Source of the DNA: Acanthococcus lagerstroemiae
Lineage: Eukaryota; Arthropoda; Insecta; Hemiptera; Eriococcidae
Direction: 5' to 3'
Length of the DNA stretch: 64,000 nt
Assembly (NCBI GenBank): GCA_031841125.1
Contig: CM063113.1
Location: 26,681,312 to 26,745,311, forward strand
Shown: one piece after another, positions 1 to 11,459 of the stretch
How positions within the stretch are numbered: the stretch's first letter is position 1
Layout of the letters: every line of letters begins with the position of its first letter
Notes under the pieces: generated by a model
What the model was told of the DNA's origin: nothing
The model's input: the letters and a program-made list of their open reading frames with translations, nothing else
Databases searched by the model: none
Program-made: the position numbers and the translations under genes

Positions 1-819
1 AACGAGTCCGTTGCTTCTCTATCGTAGGCATCCCCGGATTAAGATTAAGACCACTTACAAGCACACGGGCCCCAGTTGCTCAGCCGGAAAGTGTTTTTTT
101 TTTCCGTATCTGTTCAGTAGATTTTTATTTACACTGCCGTGTCTGGCTAGTGGCACACGCCAACGTGTTGAACGCAAAAATATTCAAAATTCGGCCGCCC
201 CTCAAAATCAGCCAATCCAAGCCGGTGATTTTTGTGCCTGTAGGTACAGGTTATGGAAGGATACGATGCTCTAAAAAAATTTTAATGGGTAAGCTAGGTG
301 TTCTGTTGCTTTTCCCAGGTAGGTATACCGGCACTGTTCAACCCAAAGGCAAATCCTTTTAGACCCACTGTATAAGGTGGTTTCGAATCCGAAATGCGCT
401 ATACTTCAGGAGCTGAACTCACCGGCTTGCCTGGTGAGGAATAGGGACATCTGCCCTATTCGTGTGAAATGGGCACGCAAACCTCGAACAGTCTGGTGAA
501 TTCGAGAAGCCTCATCAAGCGGCAAAGAGAAATTCGACCTCTGAAAGCCACTTACTAGAAAACCAGAGACCAAACGGTAGCGGCAGTCCACATGTTAGCC
601 CAAGGGCTACTGATGTCCTGCCGGTGTCGATTCCGGAAGATCTAACGTAACGCCCTCAAGAGGAAATTCACAAAAGAAGGTTAAGTAAGACTGTACTTAG
701 CGAAAAAATGTAAACGGGATATCTAGTAGTTCTGTTACTTCTTTAAGCTAGGTTAGCTTGGGATATATGGCGCTGATTTTGAAAAACTACAAGCAGGCAA
801 AGTACCACAATTGTGGGCT
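1..819. other. No recognisable feature
   Basis: Short frames only, none with a domain; no repeat shared with the rest of the window was seen. Confidence 0.5.
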
Positions 820-1382
820 TGACTTCCAAAACGCGCTTAGTCCAAAATTACCGAAATTGAGATTTTAGCTCTATCTGGTGGAGAAGAAGAAACTACACAT
901 TCCAGCGTTCACCGCGAATTTCTATCTCTATTAGTAGGCGGGTTATATGTGTTCAAAGCACTGATACAGTATGATAATGAAACTGGGATATAAACCTGCA
1001 CTAGAGTGCGCTGCAAAGTCACCTGTGCGGGTGAAAATAAATGAGAGATCATGTGTTCTTTCAAATAGGAAAACTACTATCTTCAGGAGGGTAAAGAAAC
1101 TAGTAGAAATTATTCTACCAGTAGAACTGATTATAATTCAAATGTTTGGTGATGATGCAGTTAAATTTAGGACAAATTTTCATTGAAAGTGAATTTCTAA
1201 TCGACTTAATGATGGTGGAAATTTGCTACATGCTTATGGTAAATCATACCTGATCACTCAAATATATACAGGGCTGTCAACACTTGAAACTTCAAGTTTA
1301 CAACCCAATAGGCGGATCTTAGTTTCATTTTTTTAAATTTCCCAAACTTCTGTGTTTTGGACTAAGCGCGTTTTGGAAGTCA
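820..1382. mobile_element. Terminal-inverted-repeat element, unknown family
   Basis: A 28-bp near-perfect inverted repeat (820-847 and 1355-1382, core CCAAAACGCGCTTAGTCC) bounds about 560 bp. An internal plus-strand frame at 971-1186 has no recognisable domain. No clear target duplication was found, so ends and class are unsure; a non-autonomous DNA transposon is most likely. Confidence 0.55.
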
Positions 1383-2917
1383 GGTCCTCATATTCATCTA
1401 TGGAGGCGGATTTCACGGTGTTGACCTGTTGACCCTTGAAAGTGATACAAGTACTCATTTGAGAGCGATACGTGTAAAATTCTCTCTATTTTTCGGAGAA
1501 TGTCTAAAAACATTTTTTACAGGGTTGCCACTTTGTTTCAAGAATGATTTCCCCTGACTTTTCTAAGCTTTCCAGGTCTATTTTTCTGTTTCCGAGTGGG
1601 GATGGAGTTACGGATTTTGGTAGGACTTTTTAAACTCATGATCCTGTCCATAACGCCAGCTGGAAAAAAGTACATGACTCTGATACAGGGTGTGGCATCT
1701 TAAAGTTTACATGTTGGTAACACTTGTTATTCGCGATGTAGTGGGGTTGGCACGTTGGTAAAACAGTTTTCAGGTATCCAGAAGTCTGCCATTTAATAAA
1801 CATTCTCAAGCAAAAGATCTATGTGCCACCAAAGTTTGCGATTTAGAGGTTTTAAAGCAACGGATTCGTGGATGAATGCCCGACGATCAGTAAGACAATG
1901 TTAGAGAACGCTTTGAACAGTCTCGAAAGAAGGTTAAATTTTGTATTACCACGGCAAGGTATCACCCAAGAGGAGGGTTTGCTAATATTTTTTAACGTAA
2001 TTTTCTTCCACAACCGATTTTCGAGAACTGAAATAAAATATGTACATGCATCATTCTCCAGGTGAAGAGATGATGTGGTGAATAGATTAGTAGTAAGTCT
2101 TTTTTCTTTCAGGCAACCGGTTTTGTAGTGCAGAACTGACGGTCCTGTACCACAGCTTCCTAGTTAAACGTCAGCAACCTTTGTGCGCGAAATGAACGAA
2201 AAACGTGTGTAACCTTCTCAATCCTCATTTCTTGGCCACGGCTTCGTCGGCACTCGGTAAACGAATAGCGAACGCTCATCTCAATAAGTTTTTTGCTCTC
2301 TAATCTCCGCACACGACTATTTATCGACAGAACAATGCCCGAGAGATTACTTTAAGCGCCTATACGAAAAGCATCTCTCGAGAAATGTATACCGACTGTT
2401 GAGGCTGCCCACGCTTCGTAATACATTTTGCTGTCAGTCGCTGCGGCGCAGTGCGTCCCAGATTTTGAATCCGGATTTGCATTGTCGGTCGAAACTCCTC
2501 GAGAGCAATTAAAAGCGTGTTCGCTCTAGCCCACTAGTTTCTCTCGTAGTTTCACATCTCAGCCAGGGACGAAAATAAGAGGGCAATGGGGGGCAGCGAA
2601 TACGTGCTATCAATTGCTCCACCACTGATAAAAATGTTCATGCTGAACTGAATTGTGAACTGACTTGTGACCATGAAGAGCTAAATCATACGGATTGGCT
2701 TCACGCAGTACGCACCACTAAACTGAACTGGAAATGAGAAGGGAAGAGAAAACAAGTAACCTCGTTCCTCGAGGAGGGTCGGACATTTCAAAACGTACTA
2801 AGTCCATTCGCCATGTATTTCTACAGTTTCCACACCCAGTTTGTCTGGTAGTGACATGCCCAACTACTATGTGATGACGTCATCTCATCTGGGTTATTTT
2901 TCATGATGCTTCAAAGT
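1383..2917. other. No recognisable feature
   Basis: Unique-looking sequence with moderate CpG around 2200-2560. Only short frames; nothing assignable. Confidence 0.5.
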
Positions 2918-2985
2918 AACGCTTAAAAAGTAACGTTTTTTCGTTTATGTGCCAAAGCAAAGACTTGAAAATGTCAAAAAGACTT
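2918..2985 (+). repeat. Solo unit of the AAGTAACGTTTTT repeat
   Basis: Carries AAGTAACGTTTTTTCG, then GTGCCAAAGCAAAGAC and GAAAATGTCAAAA, the same series of words as the units at 13838-14147. Confidence 0.6.
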
Positions 2986-3329
2986 GTAATTAGACACCTA
3001 TTAATTCATCCTCCATCCCCAGCCACCTTTGTACGTGCTACTTTAGCGTGGTGAGGAGGCTTGAAGAAAAACTGAAGGCACATGAGAGAAGAAAACTCCG
3101 ACAGATAAACCCTGATGAAAGCAAGGAGAACATCAGTATTCTTCCCTGGAGATGCGTCTCCACCACAACAATTATGATGGCAACTCACAAAGTAAATAAT
3201 AATTCTGGACGTCCGGGTGGAGACTATTTTTGTAGCCAATACAAACGAATTTTGAATGATACTTGAGAATTTTGAGTTGAGTCGGTCGGGAATTTAACGA
3301 ATTTTTGTCCCTCCAGAAAAGACGCTTTG

Positions 3330-4130
3330 CTACGTGCTTGATCTCAGCCGCATAACACCTCCCAATTTTCGCGCGTTTTGGCCAATTTTTCCGGCTCCCG
3401 TCTCTCGCTCCATCGGTTTTCGCATTTGGGGACGGATTTTTCGAAGTCGACGAATCAATACCACAGACGGGACCGCGGTGCTGTCATCGCCATACGGTCT
3501 CGCTCGCTCTCTCTACTTGAAAAATTGTACTGTTCAAGTTCGCGGCCAACGACCTCGCGTTCTGCACCCGGAACATAGTCGAAATCGCGAGTCGAGCGAC
3601 TCTTCGGCCTTCGCCAACCCTTCCAAAGCCGCGCCGAAAAGTGAAAACACTAGCCTTATCAAAAAAGACATATCTGAAGGGTTTATTCCTCCCTTTTACG
3701 ATCCTTTGTTACGATACGTGAAAAGGCAGAAAGGCGGGGAAGAGAGAGAGAAACACCCATAGAGGGCAGCTAACTGAGTACGCACTTGCCAACTCGAAGT
3801 CTACCTTTGTTTGAAAATGGTCGCGAAAATGAGCGAGGGGACGGCGCTGATAATGGAGCAGAGGAGCAAGTTTTTGGTAATCTTCACTGTCGATTATTTA
3901 TGCGTCTGCCGTGCGCAATTAAGATCGTTTTGTAACAATAATGGGATGCGGAGTGTTCTTCTAGTTACCGAGGGTGTGGCGGGGTCAACGAGGTTCGAAG
4001 TGCGGTTTTCGTCTCCCTTGAAGGGATGGGATGCGCGCATTTTTACGCACCTGATCGTTGAACTGTAATCTCGTTCCTGGTTCTTTGTTCGGCGGTGAAC
4101 GAACGACAAACGAACCGGTTGATTTCGAAT
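3330..4130. promoter_or_regulatory. Orphan CpG-rich block, possible promoter or first exon
   Basis: CpG-dense sequence, clearest at 3340-3640 and 3820-4100, like the two other promoter-like blocks in the window. The ATG at 3817 has a good context (AAAATGG) and opens MVAKMSEGTALIMEQRSKFL, after which a GT (ggtaatc near 3877) could serve as donor. No downstream exon is recognisable, and the larger open frame at 3334-3762 has no ATG start and no known domain. It could belong to a gene outside the window. Confidence 0.3.
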
Positions 4131-4849
4131 TGGTTTCACACCTGATTGCCCACAATAACGGACGTATGCTGATAATTAGTTTATACGGCGACCAGGAACA
4201 GTAAGACACAGATACACTCGAGACAATAGTACGTGCTGCCTACTCGCCGACTAATTTCAAGAAGACACTCGACTGCCATTTTGTGCGTGGAAATGAAGGG
4301 TAAGCCTGTCTTACTGCTCAACTTTTCTTCTACCTGTACAATAGAAAATACCGAAATTACAGCCCCTTGAAGTGCCACGATTGTTGATCCACCTGGCCGT
4401 GAAGTTTCATGAGCTTTGACTCAGCAAACAGGAGATGCCCATAAGGATGGTGATTTGCGTTCTTTCTGTTCACTGAAGTTCACAAGACCAAGAGAAAAGT
4501 GATGGAAAAATTTTGAGAAATTTCGAAAAAATCCTTGAAGATGGTTGCTCGAGTCTAGAATGAGTTTAACTGCGTCTTAGTTGCCTTATATGAAATGTTC
4601 TAAAACGTTTTGATTATGCATATTGAAGACCTGCAGCGAAATTTGAAATAGTTATAACGTCAGGTCAGCGCGATTTGGAGGTAAATCCATTTTTTCTCGA
4701 AAATGAGACGATAGTATCTTTGGAAAGGTAATTTCATGCTGCATCGCATGTCGCAAGTGCGACATACGCGACACTAGTCTCCGCCCCTGTACCCGACACT
4801 AATGGATATTTTAGTTGTAAAAAATTTATTTAAAAACTCATGTTTTTTG

Positions 4850-5205
4850 ACAATTCCTGCATTTTTGCGATTATTTTGATAAATATGTTTTCTGAAGAAA
4901 AGTTGTACAGAATTTTTCTCTACAGAAAATTTAACGAGGAACATTTTATGTTATTTGCATTTTGGTCCTAAAGTGAATATTTTTTTAGATAACTGCGATT
5001 TAGCGAGTGAAGATCGGTTATGGGGGGGGGGGAATCCACGTTCCTCGAAACTTTTACATATTATTGCGATTATTTCGGTGAATATGCGTTCTAGTGAAAA
5101 GTTGTATAGAATCTTTTCTATAGGAAATTTAAAAATGGACATTTTATGTTATATGCATTTCGGTCCTGAAGTTGATATGTTCCTAGATATTCGCAGTTTT
5201 TTGTA
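4850..5205. repeat. Two-copy direct repeat, period about 198 bp
   Basis: 4866 onward and 5064 onward align over about 150 bp: TTGCGATTATTT, AAAAGTTGTA-AGAAT, ACATTTTATGTTAT, GCATTT-GGTCCT. A G-run lies between them. Non-coding and of unknown origin. Confidence 0.6.
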
Positions 5206-5533
5206 AAATTTCAGTATTACACAGCGGCACGGGTTAATGACCTCAGACTGAGCTCAAATTTTTTATGGCGAGTTTCCAGGTCCATTGGAACAAATTTCAG
5301 TGCGACCCTAATCAGTTGGTGAAAACTTGTAAAATAAGGGACACCCTAGTATATACATGCACTTATATGTACTTGATTTTGACAGGTTTTCAAAACATAG
5401 TTTGCCTTCTCCACTGTATAACTCGCTCTCTCAAGAATCATAGTCTGGTTACGAGCCTGTTCAAAACCCCGGTCTTCTTAATCATATTTTCCTACTAAAT
5501 GAAGAAGTAAATGGAAAATCCAGATTCCTACTA

Positions 5534-6240
5534 CAGTAAAACCTCCTACAACGGTCACTCCAAATAGCGGCACCCTCTAAATAACGGTCAATTTTCTTAG
5601 TCCCTACTTGTGTTATGGGAACTTTACATTACACCTCTATTAACAGTCATTCTAAATAACGGTCACAAAATCTCGTAAAATTTCGAATAAAACACTAGAA
5701 ACACGAATAATTCTGAATAAAAAGCTTGGTACTGAATGAACATGAAAGTGAAGAAAGATAAAATGATTGTAGGTACACAATGAGTGAGCAGGCGGATGAT
5801 CATTGTCAGTTCGTGTTTTACACTTGAAGCAATAGCACTTGCAGTATGTCTAATAAACGAAAACATTTAGCGTTGAGTGAGAAAATCACGATGTTAAATG
5901 CATTTGTCACACAGACAAATGATATGGAAATCCTCGAGTTATTCAATAAAATGCAGATCAAATTCGAAAAGAAGACGTTATTGACGAAGCTCAGCTCATC
6001 TAAACAGACAGAGATCACCACTTTTCTCAAATAATTTTTCAAGTACAGTATGTAACCGCTATTTTATAAGTTATTCACTAAAAATGTACATACATATATT
6101 CTCTGTGAATTAAACCTAATTTTTAACGGTCACTTTTCATTTTTCACCTCCTTTAACGGGCACCTCTACTTTGCGGCCACCTCCAAATAACGGGCATTTT
6201 ACCTGGTCCTTTGGGTGACCGTTACTTCGAGGTTTTACTG
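5534..6240 (+). mobile_element. pogo/Tigger-type element, internally deleted
   Basis: 707 bp bounded by CAGTAAAACCTC and GAGGTTTTACTG and flanked by TA on both sides, as for Tc1/mariner/pogo elements. Subterminal AACGGTCAC/AACGGGCAC words repeat inside both ends. The only frame (5846-6034, 62 aa) begins SNKRKHLALSEKI, like the CENP-B/pogo N-terminal helix-turn-helix, and ends SSSKQTEITTFLK, like a transposase C-terminal tail. The DDE catalytic domain is missing, so the frame looks like N- and C-termini joined by an internal deletion. Confidence 0.75.
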
Positions 6241-6524
6241 TAGTTATTTTATACTATGGAGTTCACCTTTGTCACCAGAGAAAAAACGTCAACTACATTT
6301 TACAATCTTGAAAACGTAATGTACGAGGCTCAGTTTCTATTGTGTTTTCTTCAACTAACTGACCTACCTGACATCCTAGCAACTTTGAACGGATAATTGC
6401 TCTAATAATGGTATACCAGGGACTGAGTGGGCTCAGTCAGTCAGGTGAATTCTCCTTCTTTCAAAAAGACTAATAGGAATTGAAGAGATACATTTTTAGG
6501 GTCGGCTACACGGTAGCCGAGCCT

Positions 6525-6741
6525 GAGGTTTAGTTGGCCGAGTGGATAGCGTGCTGGACTCGGAATCCGGAGGTGCCGGGTTCGAGCCCACGTAGCAACT
6601 CGCTACATTTCGACCTAGGCCGATTTTTCGGCAAGATGAGAAGAGGGCCAACACAGCCCTAACAGTCTCCCCGACGTCTCTGAAGTAATGCTCGAAAGGG
6701 CAGATTCCAGGGTTGAGAGTAAATTAGAAAAAAAGACTACT
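6525..6741 (+). mobile_element. tRNA-derived SINE with 12-bp target duplication
   Basis: The head resembles a tRNA: A box GGCCGAGTGGATAG, anticodon arm with 5-bp stem and loop CTCGGAA, B box GGGTTCGAGCCC. A tRNA-unrelated body (GACCTAGGC to CTCTGAAGTAATGCT) and an A-rich tail follow. GTAGCCGAGCCT at 6513-6524 and 6742-6753 is an exact 12-bp direct repeat, the hallmark of LINE-mediated insertion. A second copy lies inverted near 60.5 kb. Not a functional tRNA: the acceptor stem and CCA-end region are absent. Confidence 0.85.
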
Positions 6742-6860
6742 GTAGCCGAGCCTATTGCAATCGAAATTTCCATTTTTTTATGTTCCAGTATATTAGTTCC
6801 TACCTCCTGACACTAGTAGCGCTGATTAGTGATTAATTTGCCTTGCTCGAAAACCGACAC

Positions 6861-7113
6861 TTGGACGCTGTTCAACAAAAAGGAACCAACTAACATCTGT
6901 AAACAAAATGAGTTATTAGTATCGTTGGAAAGAGCGTAAAACGTAGAATTTTTCAAAATTGGGCCCCCGATTCAAAAACGTGTACTCACGTTGAAAAAAG
7001 CTTATCAGTAAACGCAATGCCATATAGTTTCTACATGGCTCTTGAACTTCGAATCACGTGTTCTCAAAAATTGGATTTTGCTAGTTGGTTTCCTTTTGTT
7101 GAACAGCGTCCAC
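6861..7113. mobile_element. MITE, family M1, copy 1
   Basis: About 250 bp with ~30-bp imperfect inverted ends (GGACGCTGTTCAACAAAA at 6863 and its complement ending 7110). The interior (TATCGTTGGAAAGAGCGTAAA, GTGTACTCACGTTGAAAAA) recurs at 26.3 and 32.1 kb. Confidence 0.75.
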
Positions 7114-7870
7114 TTGATGTTCTTATCAACGAAAAACGGGCTTACGTTGTTTAGGGAGCGTTGTTACGTTTTATATTTTGGATTTTGCTTTTCGACGGAA
7201 TTATTTCCTCGAAGAGGTAAAAGATATTATGCTTGTCTATGATGAGGAGCGAGATGCGAGACTCGTCAGCTAGGATTAGTGTTCTAGTGTTCAGTGTTAG
7301 TGTTTAGTATTATCCTTCGAGCATACAGTGATATGGTCCAAGTTTTATGTTCGTAGCCAGTTACCAGTTAGTAGCGAGAAGCGAATGATTATTGATGTAG
7401 CATGTAAAGACGTTATCAGTAAATCAGTATGTTGAAGTGAACATTGTTTGTAATGATGTCTTTACATCCTATAAACCTATAAGCGTGTAACATTATTTTG
7501 ACAAATAAGTCATAGGACGTACTGCGTGTGTCCTCTGCGTAATTATTATCAAGCGAACAGAGAATCTACTAGCCTGAATATTACGTTGTTATTCCCTTAG
7601 AAGTGGATAAATATTCGCTAATCATTTGATGTTTTTAGGGTCGGCCAGGAGTAGTGTTGGTGTTTTATCTGTTGATCAATTACTCTTCAGAAATTAGAAT
7701 CAAATGAAATCTTGAAATTTTTGACCAGATGATCAAAGTGTGAATGTTGCGAAGCCTGCAGCTTCGCAGTCTGAAGCCTTTTGAACTTATCATGTGCTGT
7801 TAGTGTGTGTGTAGTGTCATCCCAATTACCTTACATCTATTGGTTGGAAATTACGTTCAAGAAATATTTT
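7114..7870. other. No recognisable feature
   Basis: AT-rich with a short TAGTGTTCAGTGTTAGTG simple tract near 7278. Nothing coding seen. Confidence 0.5.
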
Positions 7871-7872
7871 TA

Positions 7873-10170
7873 GTCCAGGGGAATGAGCATTTTTGATGGA
7901 ATTAATTGCAGCACAGCTGAAACTTGGTACGATTGTTTAGTACCCTCTTAGGAAAAGCCCCGTAATTTCCTTCACTCCCCCGGTGTGAGCATCACCACCC
8001 AGAGTCCAAAAAGTGGCCCCGGAAACAGTTTTTGGCTTGTATAGCTTAAAATTGAGTTATAGGTAAAAATATTTCCTACTAAAATTAAAGACCGTAAAAT
8101 TCTCTACAAAAATGATATCTATGGTGTTTTTTTTTTCGTGAATCCCATACCAACCAAGATAATTGGCGTTCAAGATCACAGGAGCATGTAAATATGGAGT
8201 AACCTCCAACATAAGCGGTATACGAACGCCGAACTCGTCACTCTAACATGCGAGAAGCGTTGAACGCGCTCTACAATTTCAAAAGCGTGAAAAAGATGAA
8301 CTCTTATAAAATTGATCATTTTAGAAAATTGCTCTGATTGAGGTGAAAATGGACCCATCTGAAAGGACATTTCAACCTCTATCAATTTGGTCCTTTTCAT
8401 TTTTGAGATATTTCCTGAAAATTAAGTACGTATGTTAATGGGATATTCCCACATGATCACTACTACAAGTTGACGATGACACAGCGCGCCACCAACTGGA
8501 CCAGCCCGAATACTAGATGGACCCTTGAGATGGACCAGCTTGTTTTAGAAACCGGATTGAAGACAGACAATAGAAATGGAGCGACATGACTATTGGCGTT
8601 TGGACACTTCTGTAGGTGCGCTAGTGTAGTGGACGAAAAGATGATCAGGGTATTTTTACCACAAAAACATTTTACAGGTGAAATAAGCTCTAGCATTTTC
8701 AGTATTGAAGAGAACTAAAGTGTCAGCCCTTATCATTTCCTTTCAGATGAGCCCAACTTGAGTTTTTTTGCAGAAAATTTTTGTCCCTGATCATCTTTTC
8801 GCCCAAATACACCAATCAGCGCGCCGCATTTCATTAGGCCGCTAGAGAGCGACTCTTTAGCATCTATCCGCGAATCGAACAAACACTCATGCGAATTATG
8901 AAGAGTGCAGGCGGACTGACTCATCGACGCGGTGTTCCCTCTAGCGTTTTGCAGCAGTGAATTCTTAGCGCCCCTGTCATATGCTTCATCTTTGCCACGG
9001 TTTGGAAAAGTTCACGAACTGTCAACCAGAAACAAGTGCTCAGCATAAAGAATTGAGGGAATCACGAGTGCAGCATGATAGAAGGGATGTTCAAACTTTT
9101 TTAAACTGGCGTATCTGAATTACAAGAGGGGATCTACCCGGATTTACGGAGGGGATTCATGAAGGGGATATGGAAGGGCTATACAACGGGTCTACAAAGG
9201 GGATCCATGTAAGGGGAAACGAAGGAATATACAATGGGTCTACAACGAGGATCCATGCAAGGGGAAACAGAGGGGCTATACGACGAGTGTACAAAGGGCG
9301 TACTTAAAGGGTATACCGAGAAGCTATACGACAGTTCACAAAGGGGATACTTCGAGGCATATAGAGGGGCTATACGGCGGGTCTACAAAGGGCATACATA
9401 AAGGGTATATAGCACGGGTGTCTCAACCCCGGTGTATAGCTCGGGTAGTGAGAGGGCTACACGTAAATGAAGCGCTGTGATTGGCTAACCTGATAGCTCC
9501 TCTCGAATGGAGCTCTCTGATTGGCTGCTGGAGGGGAAACGTACCTGGTTGAGACAGGGCTAACGAGGGTAAATTTTCCAAGGGTCTCGAGCGGGCTTAC
9601 ACGAACTTAAGTTTTCCGCATCGGGATCACGAGCTTGTGATTGTCGAAAAGTGGGTATGTTTGTAGAGGAGGTTGTTTAAACGCAGAAAATTGTATACGT
9701 GTAGATTCGGATGAAGATGAATTCTTATAATAATAATAAAGATAATAAATTGAAATTATATCATGTAACATTCTATGCATCCAGTCATGTGTTTTCGCAA
9801 TTATTTCAGCGTTCGTATACCGCGTATGTTGTGTAGGTTAATCCATATTTACATGCTTGTATGATCTTGAACGCCAATTATCTTGGTTGGTATGGGATTC
9901 ACGAAAAAAACACGGGTATCATTTTTGTAGAGAATTTTACGCTCTTCAATTTTGGTAAAGAATATTTTTACCTATAACTCAATTTTAAGCTAGATACAAG
10001 CCAAAAACTGTTTCCGGGGGCATTTTTTGGACTCTGATGGGTGATGCTCACATCGGGGAGGGGGGAATCACGAGGCTTTTCCTAAAAGGGTACTAAGCAA
10101 TCATACCAAGTTTCAGCTGTGCTGCAATTAATTCCATCAAACACCTCTTTTGTAGCTAATTCTCCTGGAC
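7873..10170. mobile_element. 2.3-kb element with ~360-bp terminal inverted repeats
   Basis: 7873-8231 and 9808-10170 are inverted copies; shared words include GGAATTAATTGCAGCACAGC, TTGAGTTATAGGTAAAAATA and CCATACCAACCAAGATAATT. Outer ends read GTCCAGG...CCTGGAC and are flanked by TA (7871-7872, 10171-10172), suggesting a TA-targeting DNA transposon or foldback element. The 1.58-kb middle has no transposase and holds a tandem array (9120-9412). Non-autonomous; superfamily not certain. Confidence 0.75.
9120..9412 (+). repeat. Tandem array, ~48-bp unit, about 6 copies
   Basis: Degenerate unit around GGGTCTACAAAGGGGAT and AAGGGG-A-A-GGGCTATAC; the GGTCTACAA-like word recurs at about 9188, 9237, 9286, 9333 and 9378. 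Purine-rich on the plus strand. It lies inside the long-TIR element at 7873-10170. Confidence 0.65.
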
Positions 10171-10237
10171 TATTTATATCACAGGTATACAGAATCGTTT
10201 GCCAGTTCTCTCTGAGTCGGCTGCGTATCTGAAAGGG

Positions 10238-10527
10238 TAGTGGCATAGCAAAGGGGGGCAAACGAAGAGGGCGAATACCCCCCCCCCCCAAGGCACCTGA
10301 AATTGAATGTGAAATGTGCAAAAATGAGCAATTTTCCACCTTTAAAACACGATTTTAGGCAAAATTTTTGCTCGAGCAATAATTTTACCTTCATTTTCAT
10401 AAAACAGTCCTTCTAATATCGGTGATTATTAAAAAAATACCCCAATTTTCGACTTTTTCTGCCTTGAAAATCTTACTTTGTCCCCCCCCCCTCTCCCCTT
10501 TAGGAATATCCTAGCTATATACCACTG
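10238..10527. mobile_element. hAT-type MITE, family M2, uninterrupted copy
   Basis: 290 bp with ends TAGTGGCATAGC and GCTATATACCACTG, flanked by TGAAAGGG (10230-10237) and TGAGAGGG (10528-10535), a 7/8 match typical of hAT 8-bp duplications. Interior words (ACCTGAAATTGAATGT, CCCCAATTTTCGACTTTTTC) match the interrupted copy at 56561-57971 and show what that copy looked like before it was hit. Confidence 0.75.
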
Positions 10528-11459
10528 TGAGAGGGTTATCGTAATTCGAACTAATCAACGTATTTTTTTTGTTCCAGATGCAAGGTCGGTGGGACGCGGT
10601 GACAACATACAATTCCGAAATTAGGAACGCGACGAAAACGTTAATTTTTCGCTGATACATTTTATACATAGTATAGTAAACATAATTAATAATTGCAATA
10701 TAGGTACCTTGAATTTGTTGGCACCGATATTAAATTCTGTGGATAGGCGCGGAGCGGGGCATGACAAGAGGGCCGATTTCGTAAGAAAAAATATTATGCT
10801 CCGTTTCTCTATCGTAGTATTACATAAACGGACGTCCAAGTCGAGTACACACGTTAACGTAAAGAAAGAAGAAGAAAAAAAAAAAGCAACACTACGTATA
10901 TTTCGTTATTAGTCCGGTTACCGTGAACGTGAACACACCGAGCCAGCCTTTCACTCGCGAGCACAAAGTGGACGACGAAAAATGAGAGAGGAAAAAAAAT
11001 TTAATAACAATAAACCGAGGTATACAGTGTGTATTAAAATTGAAACGCAGAAAATAGAGCTCGACTCTCCGGAGCGCCCTGTCCGAATGTAAATACAAAA
11101 CAGCTGATGGCACACGGACGATAAAAACGGGAAACGTATAAAATCTTCGTTTGTTTACAACGCAATTGCTAGACTGCGTAACACTTTCGGTCTCAGAGTT
11201 AGTGTACCCATCCGAGCGCCACCCCGAAAACGAGCTAACATGGGACACAATACAATTTTTTCGGATTTCGCGTAAAAAAATTGAAGAAAAAAAAATTTTA
11301 CCACTAGCCGAAAAGAAAATTGCAATCACTTACTCGTATTTATAGGCACAATGTGAACGGTTCAGGGTTTTCCCCTTTGTTAGTAAACAATGAAAACTTT
11401 TCACGTTCGAGGTGCACGACCTTTAGTAACCGATTCGATTCGCTTCTTTTTTTCCCTTC

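Noticed and set aside
3334..3762. 142-aa frame as a protein-coding exon
   Set aside because: No ATG start and no recognisable domain; long because CpG-rich DNA has few stops.
6531..6602. A functional tRNA gene
   Set aside because: A and B boxes and an anticodon arm are present, but there is no acceptor stem, the sequence continues into a non-tRNA body, and 12-bp target duplications mark it as a SINE.
10263..10285. G- and C-runs across the window as quadruplex elements of biological note
   Set aside because: Most fall at fixed positions inside hAT MITEs and are probably hotspots of slippage in those repeats, so they need no separate explanation.
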